A DNA stretch of 8,131 nt from JBGOTP01 sp041476545 (GTDB taxonomy: Bacteria; Acidobacteriota; Vicinamibacteria; Vicinamibacterales; CAVVIG01): positions 1-8,131 of the forward strand of contig JBGOTP010000240.1 in assembly GCA_041476545.1 (NCBI GenBank), in the 5' to 3' direction. Shown here piece after piece: positions 5,530 to 8,131 of this stretch; the first letter of the stretch is position 1, and every line of letters begins with the position of its first letter. The position numbers and the translations under genes were made by a program. Under the pieces are notes generated by a model. It was not told where the DNA came from. It saw nothing but the letters and a program-made list of their open reading frames with translations, and searched no databases.

Positions 5530-6252
5530 TCAACGAACCTGGATCGGCAGCGTCGCGAGCCAGGCCTCGGTCGTGTCGCCGACTTCCGCGAGAATCGCCT
5601 CGTCGGTCGTGCCCGATCGCTTCAGCACGTGAAAGCCGTGGTCCGCGCCCTCGAGCCAGTGCATGCGCCACCGGGATCCGGCGCCGGCGGCCGCCGCCTC
5701 CATCAAGTCGCGTTGGCAGAACGTGTCGCGTGTCCCGTTGAAGCACAAGACCGGAACCCGAATCGACGAGAGATGCGCCGCGCGCAGCTTGTGTGTCTGT
5801 CCGGGGGGATGAAGAGGGTATGCGAGCAGCAGGAGGCCGTCGCACGCGTATCCCTCCGCCGCGAGCATGGACGCGGCTCGTCCGCCCATCGATCGGCCGC
5901 CGATGATGAGCCGATCAGGCCGGAGCTCGTCGCGCACGCGTGCAAGGACGGCGGTGAAGGCGCCGACGAGTTGCGGCATCGGATCGGGACGTGCGGCCCG
6001 TCGCTCGCGATAGAGAAAGTTGAAGCGCACGACGTGCATGCCGCGTGGCCGCAAGGCCGCGCTCAGTCCGAGCACCGCGCGATCGGCCATGTGACCACCG
6101 GCCCCGTGCGCGCAGACAAACACCGTCCCGCCACCAGGGCCTGAGGCCGTGGGATCCACTTCCGCCGTCGTCTCACCGGCGTCCGTAGCAACCCGCCACC
6201 GGAGACCATCGCTCGACTGCGGGTCCGCGAGTCGTGCGCGAGTCACCGCCAT
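5530..6252 (-). CDS. Alpha/beta hydrolase (KANL3/Tex30 or dienelactone-hydrolase-like)
   Basis: A 240-residue serine hydrolase fold. AHGAGG (48-53) is the oxyanion-loop motif after the first long strand, GGRSMGG (118-124) is the nucleophile elbow with S121, and D176 in FNGTRD and H205 in GADHGF complete the triad in the right order. The AHGAGG, GGRSMGGR and DHGF combination is that of the small KANL3/Tex30-type hydrolases. Substrate unknown; ester or acyl hydrolysis in the cytosol is the family expectation. No signal peptide. The ATG at 6250-6252 lies inside the end of the upstream membrane-protein gene (10-base overlap), which supports coupled translation, and the outer-membrane protein gene starts within 21 bases of its stop. 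Confidence 0.88.
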   Translation of the reverse strand: MAVTRARLADPQSSDGLRWRVATDAGETTAEVDPTASGPGGGTVFVCAHGAGGHMADRAVLGLSAALRPRGMHVVRFNFLYRERRAARPDPMPQLVGAFTAVLARVRDELRPDRLIIGGRSMGGRAASMLAAEGYACDGLLLLAYPLHPPGQTHKLRAAHLSSIRVPVLCFNGTRDTFCQRDLMEAAAAGAGSRWRMHWLEGADHGFHVLKRSGTTDEAILAEVGDTTEAWLATLPIQVR

Positions 6253-6599
6253 TCAGGTGCGTAGTCGCGGTTCCGGAGTTTCGTTTCCACTCTCAGGCTC
6301 ACGGAAAAGAGCACAATCACCTCGACCAGACCAATGAATGCATAGATCACGAAACGCGTGAAGGCACTCGGATCGGGCCAGCACGTATAGCCCTTCTCGA
6401 GACACGCCTGCGCGACGCGGTCCAGCTCGACATGCTCTCGCATGATCATCCCGATGGCCGCGGCGAAGATGACCATGGTGCCGGCGATGTTGCCGAAGAT
6501 CGACTGGCCCATCCGCCAGAACGGATAGGCCACCAGGCCACCCGCCGCGGACGGCAGCGTCAACGCGATGGCGATCCAGAACCAGTTCAGACTACTCAC
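6243..6599 (-). CDS. Small three-helix membrane protein of unknown function
   Basis: A 118-residue integral membrane protein. Hydrophobic segments lie at about 6-27, 34-53 and 82-103. C66 and C73 sit in the loop between the second and third segments (ACLEKGYTCWPDPSAF) and could form a disulfide if that loop is periplasmic. The tail after the third segment is basic (RVETKLRNRDYAPEWR), arguing for a cytoplasmic C-terminus. I do not recognise a named family, though the WPDPSAFTRF and YAPEWR motifs look conserved in type and I recall similar unnamed proteins in Acidobacteriota. GTG start at 6597-6599 is supported by AAGGAG at 6608-6613, eight bases upstream. It follows the VOC gene by 26 bases and overlaps the hydrolase start by 10. 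Confidence 0.8.
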   Translation of the reverse strand: MSSLNWFWIAIALTLPSAAGGLVAYPFWRMGQSIFGNIAGTMVIFAAAIGMIMREHVELDRVAQACLEKGYTCWPDPSAFTRFVIYAFIGLVEVIVLFSVSLRVETKLRNRDYAPEWR

Positions 6600-6625
6600 A
6601 GGCGCCGCTCCTTGGCCGACGATGC

Positions 6626-7096
6626 TTATCTTACCTTCCGCCGAGAGACTGAGCTGATACGACTCCGCGGGTCGACGGGCGTCGGCAACTCATACCAGAT
6701 TTCCACTTCGTAGCCATCAGGATCGGTGAAGAACACATAGGGTTCGCCGGGCACGAACTCCCCGTGCTTGCGAATCGTGCCGCCGGCGCCTCGAATGGCT
6801 GCCAGCGCCTGCGTGATGTCAGCCGCGCGACGCAGCCGAAAGCCAAAGTGCACGATGCCGCCGGCCTTGCCGGCCTGGCGCGGCTTGCGCTCGAACACGA
6901 GCACGTCCCGGCTGCCAGGCGTCTGGGCCTGGACGAAGTCGTCCTTCTCGTAGACGGGAATGACGCCGAGGACCGCTTGGTAGAAGCGCAGCGAACACTG
7001 CGGATCGCGTACGGCGAGTGCCACGTGCGTAAGACCGTGCGTCTTGACGGGTGAACTGAGTCGCATGGCCGTGTCTCGGGCGAGCTTGATTGTCAT
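6626..7096 (-). CDS. VOC (glyoxalase/bleomycin-resistance/dioxygenase) family protein
   Basis: A 156-residue protein with one vicinal-oxygen-chelate unit of paired beta-alpha-beta-beta-beta modules. LTHVALAVRD (22-31) begins module one with H24; IVHFGFRL (81-88) begins module two with H83; and DPDGYEVEIWYE (125-136) ends it with E132. These three are the expected metal ligands, so the protein probably binds a divalent metal. Such proteins are glyoxalases, dioxygenases, epimerases or antibiotic-binding proteins and usually dimerise; the exact activity cannot be assigned. The ATG at 7094-7096 overlaps the stop of the upstream DUF3800 gene as ATGA, which favours this start over the internal ATG at codon 11, since neither has a good ribosome binding site. 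The basic tail after 137 is not part of the fold. Confidence 0.88.
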   Translation of the reverse strand: MTIKLARDTAMRLSSPVKTHGLTHVALAVRDPQCSLRFYQAVLGVIPVYEKDDFVQAQTPGSRDVLVFERKPRQAGKAGGIVHFGFRLRRAADITQALAAIRGAGGTIRKHGEFVPGEPYVFFTDPDGYEVEIWYELPTPVDPRSRISSVSRRKVR

Positions 7097-7909
7097 GATA
7101 CCGGAGCCCTGCGGGTTCGCTGGTCAACGACTCGGTAACCGAACACCTGGTAGCCCTCGACTTGTCGCGGGCTCTTGAATTGAAGCTTGTCAATTGCACC
7201 CCACGTCGCCTGAGCGTGAGAGTAGTCCGGTGCGCCAGCCGTGCCGCGCAAGTAGTAATGATAGTGATTGGCGAACAAGTTGGAAGCGAAGATGTCGACG
7301 ACCTGGAGACCGACGGTCAGTCTCGAATCGGCGAACAGCGGCGCTTCCAAGATGTTGATGAACCTTCTGCCAGTCTCATTGCCGAAGATGTAGCTCATAT
7401 GGGAGCGAGCCACTGTGATGTCCTCCCCCTTCAGTCCCTTCATTCGGGAATCGCATATCAGAATAGCCTGCTGATAGACAGGATGCTCGGCAACGAAGAG
7501 ACTGAAGCGTTCGACGAGAATCTGAAGCGCCTGTGTGTAGATGCTCCGACTGGACGTGGGCTGATCTGAATTCTTCAGAAACGTCACACCAAAGCAGGCG
7601 CCACCATGCTGACTAATGGAGGACAAGACCCGCCGGTTGAAGGCTTGGCGTCGCGAACTTGACTTCTGGTGCGGCGATGTGAGGTCGCGACCCTTGATCT
7701 CGACTTCCTCATCTCGCCGGCCCTCGCGGCCCATGGAGTCCTGGAAGAACTGTCGTTTGAGCGTGAGGAATTCGCGATCGCGGGCGCGCCACTCAGATAG
7801 AGAGAGCCATCGCTGCGAGTGTAAAGAGTGGTGTCTGGCCGCTCTGCAGGGGCACGTCGTGCCGGTCGGGACTGCCGGCCTCGTCGATGTAGATGACGCA
7901 GGTTGCCAC
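7093..7909 (-). pseudogene. DUF3800-family protein gene, interrupted by a frameshift
   Basis: Two frames together make one protein of about 272 residues. The first, from GTG 7907-7909, reads VATCVIYIDEAGSPDR, the acidic N-terminal YIDEAG motif of DUF3800, continues to TLAAMALSI and stops at TGA 7793-7795. The second frame takes over at about 7800 with SLSEWRARDREFLTLKRQFF and runs to 7093, including CDSRMKG and the family's C-terminal signature DSRLTVGLQVVDIFAS. The junction is a (CT)4 run at 7799-7806; two added bases or one lost base restore the frame. GGAG at 7917-7920, seven bases before the GTG, is the ribosome binding site. The gene-finder-style start at 7959 in the second frame only translates terminator and shifted sequence. 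DUF3800 proteins are often found near mobile or defence genes and are suspected to be nuclease-like, but no activity is established here. Two 60-base samples give about 53 and 57 % G+C, below the hydrolase sample (63 %). Confidence 0.8.
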
Positions 7910-7920
7910 CAACAGGCTCC

Positions 7921-7950
7921 AAAAAAAAGGCGGCCTCCAAAAAGGCCGCC
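7921..7950 (-). terminator. Intrinsic terminator hairpin directly upstream of the DUF3800 ribosome binding site
   Basis: On the minus strand an 8-base perfect stem GGCGGCCT/AGGCCGCC with a 6-base loop is followed by eight consecutive T. This is a textbook rho-independent terminator for leftward transcription. It is not bidirectional: on the plus strand the stem is preceded by A's but not followed by T's. The DUF3800 Shine-Dalgarno begins on the very next base (7920). It either ends an upstream transcript or acts as an attenuator. Confidence 0.85.
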
Positions 7951-7975
7951 TGGCTGCACCCGTGCTTTTCAGCGC

Positions 7976-8020
7976 TCACGCCGCAAAGCGTGATCCGAGT
8001 GCAGGAACATTATGCACCAT
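7976..8020 (-). other. Short leader-like reading frame before the terminator
   Basis: AAGGGAGG at 8024-8031 precedes ATG 8018-8020 (3-base spacing) and GTG 8015-8017 (6-base spacing), giving a 13-14 residue peptide VHNVPALGSRFAA that stops 25 bases before the terminator stem. The same frame is also open upstream to the window edge (51 codons), so it may be the tail of a gene beyond 8131. No run of one amino acid marks a classical attenuation peptide. Confidence 0.3.
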
Positions 8021-8038
8021 TTGCCTCCCTTGACTCAA
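8009..8038 (-). promoter_or_regulatory. Possible promoter for the minus-strand operon
   Basis: TTGAGT (8033-8038, four of six matches) and CATAAT (8009-8014, five of six) lie 18 bases apart on the minus strand. A short inverted repeat GTGCA/TGCAC (7999-8003 and 8013-8017) overlaps the -10. If real, its transcript must pass the terminator at 7921-7950 to reach the operon; it would then start too late to include the leader frame's Shine-Dalgarno, so these two readings compete. Confidence 0.35.
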
Positions 8039-8076
8039 GGAAAGCCTGAAGTTTGCACGGATCGTCGCACAGAACC

Positions 8077-8122
8077 GCCGACCAGGATTCTGCGCCGCGT
8101 TGCCAAACGGCGCGTGGTCGGC
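8077..8122. repeat. Nested inverted repeat at right edge
   Basis: Outer arms GCCGACCA (8077-8084) and TGGTCGGC (8115-8122) are perfect complements, and inner arms GCGCCG (8092-8097) and CGGCGC (8108-8113) form a second stem inside them. The internal bulge is 7 bases on one side and 1 on the other. There is no T-tract. It could be a structured RNA element, a protein site or a mobile-element end; a second copy would be needed to decide. Confidence 0.5.
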
Positions 8123-8131
8123 AATCAACAA

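Noticed and set aside
4613..5845. 410-codon minus-strand frame across the outer-membrane protein and hydrolase
   Set aside because: Arg/Gly/Ser-rich shadow that crosses two real genes with intact motifs in other frames.
5368..6144. 258-codon plus-strand frame opposite the hydrolase
   Set aside because: Antisense shadow; the minus frame has a complete catalytic triad and coupled start and stop.
7093..7959. Continuous 288-codon frame as the true DUF3800 start
   Set aside because: Its first 50 or so residues are translated from the terminator hairpin and an out-of-frame copy of the YIDEAG region; the family N-terminus is in another frame from 7909.
7584..7979. 131-codon minus-strand frame beginning MSAEKHGC
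   Set aside because: It reads through the terminator stem and T8, then shadows DUF3800 without any motif. Transcript slippage on T8 was considered but no frame gains a domain at its start.

Overview
The window is GC-rich bacterial chromosome (60-second samples counted by eye range from about 53 to 63 % G+C) with compact gene packing, a Gram-negative-type outer-membrane protein and several lipoprotein-like signal peptides. The gene mix and the small membrane protein ending in RDYAPEWR suggest a soil Acidobacteriota such as Vicinamibacteria. That assignment is inference from family resemblance; no rRNA or marker gene is present.

Layout: (1) 1-1756, minus strand: a cytochrome P450 followed 31 bases downstream by the 5' part of a glutamyl-Q tRNA(Asp) synthetase gene that runs off the left edge. 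A near-palindrome sits between them. (2) 1757-1918: a divergent intergenic region with a strong sigma70-type promoter and a perfect 13-base tandem repeat abutting its -35 box. (3) 1919-4185, plus strand: three genes of unknown function, namely a putative exported lipoprotein (A), a helical or coiled-coil lipoprotein (B) and a small soluble helical protein (C). This is the part of the window most likely to be an undescribed module. (4) 4201-7909, minus strand: six closely packed genes that converge on gene C. In transcription order they are a frameshifted DUF3800 gene, a VOC/glyoxalase-fold protein, a three-helix membrane protein, an alpha/beta hydrolase, a beta-barrel-type outer-membrane protein and a dual-specificity-type phosphatase. 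Two junctions overlap (4 and 10 bases). (5) 7910-8131: a putative promoter, a short leader-like reading frame, an intrinsic terminator hairpin lying directly against the DUF3800 Shine-Dalgarno, and a large nested inverted repeat at the right edge.

Working together: the minus-strand run looks like one operon of mixed metabolic and housekeeping character, with no obvious shared pathway. Genes B and C are almost certainly co-translated (17-base gap, both with good ribosome binding sites). Gene A has its own promoter and may be transcribed together with them or separately. No RNA gene, CRISPR array, transposase or integrase was recognised.
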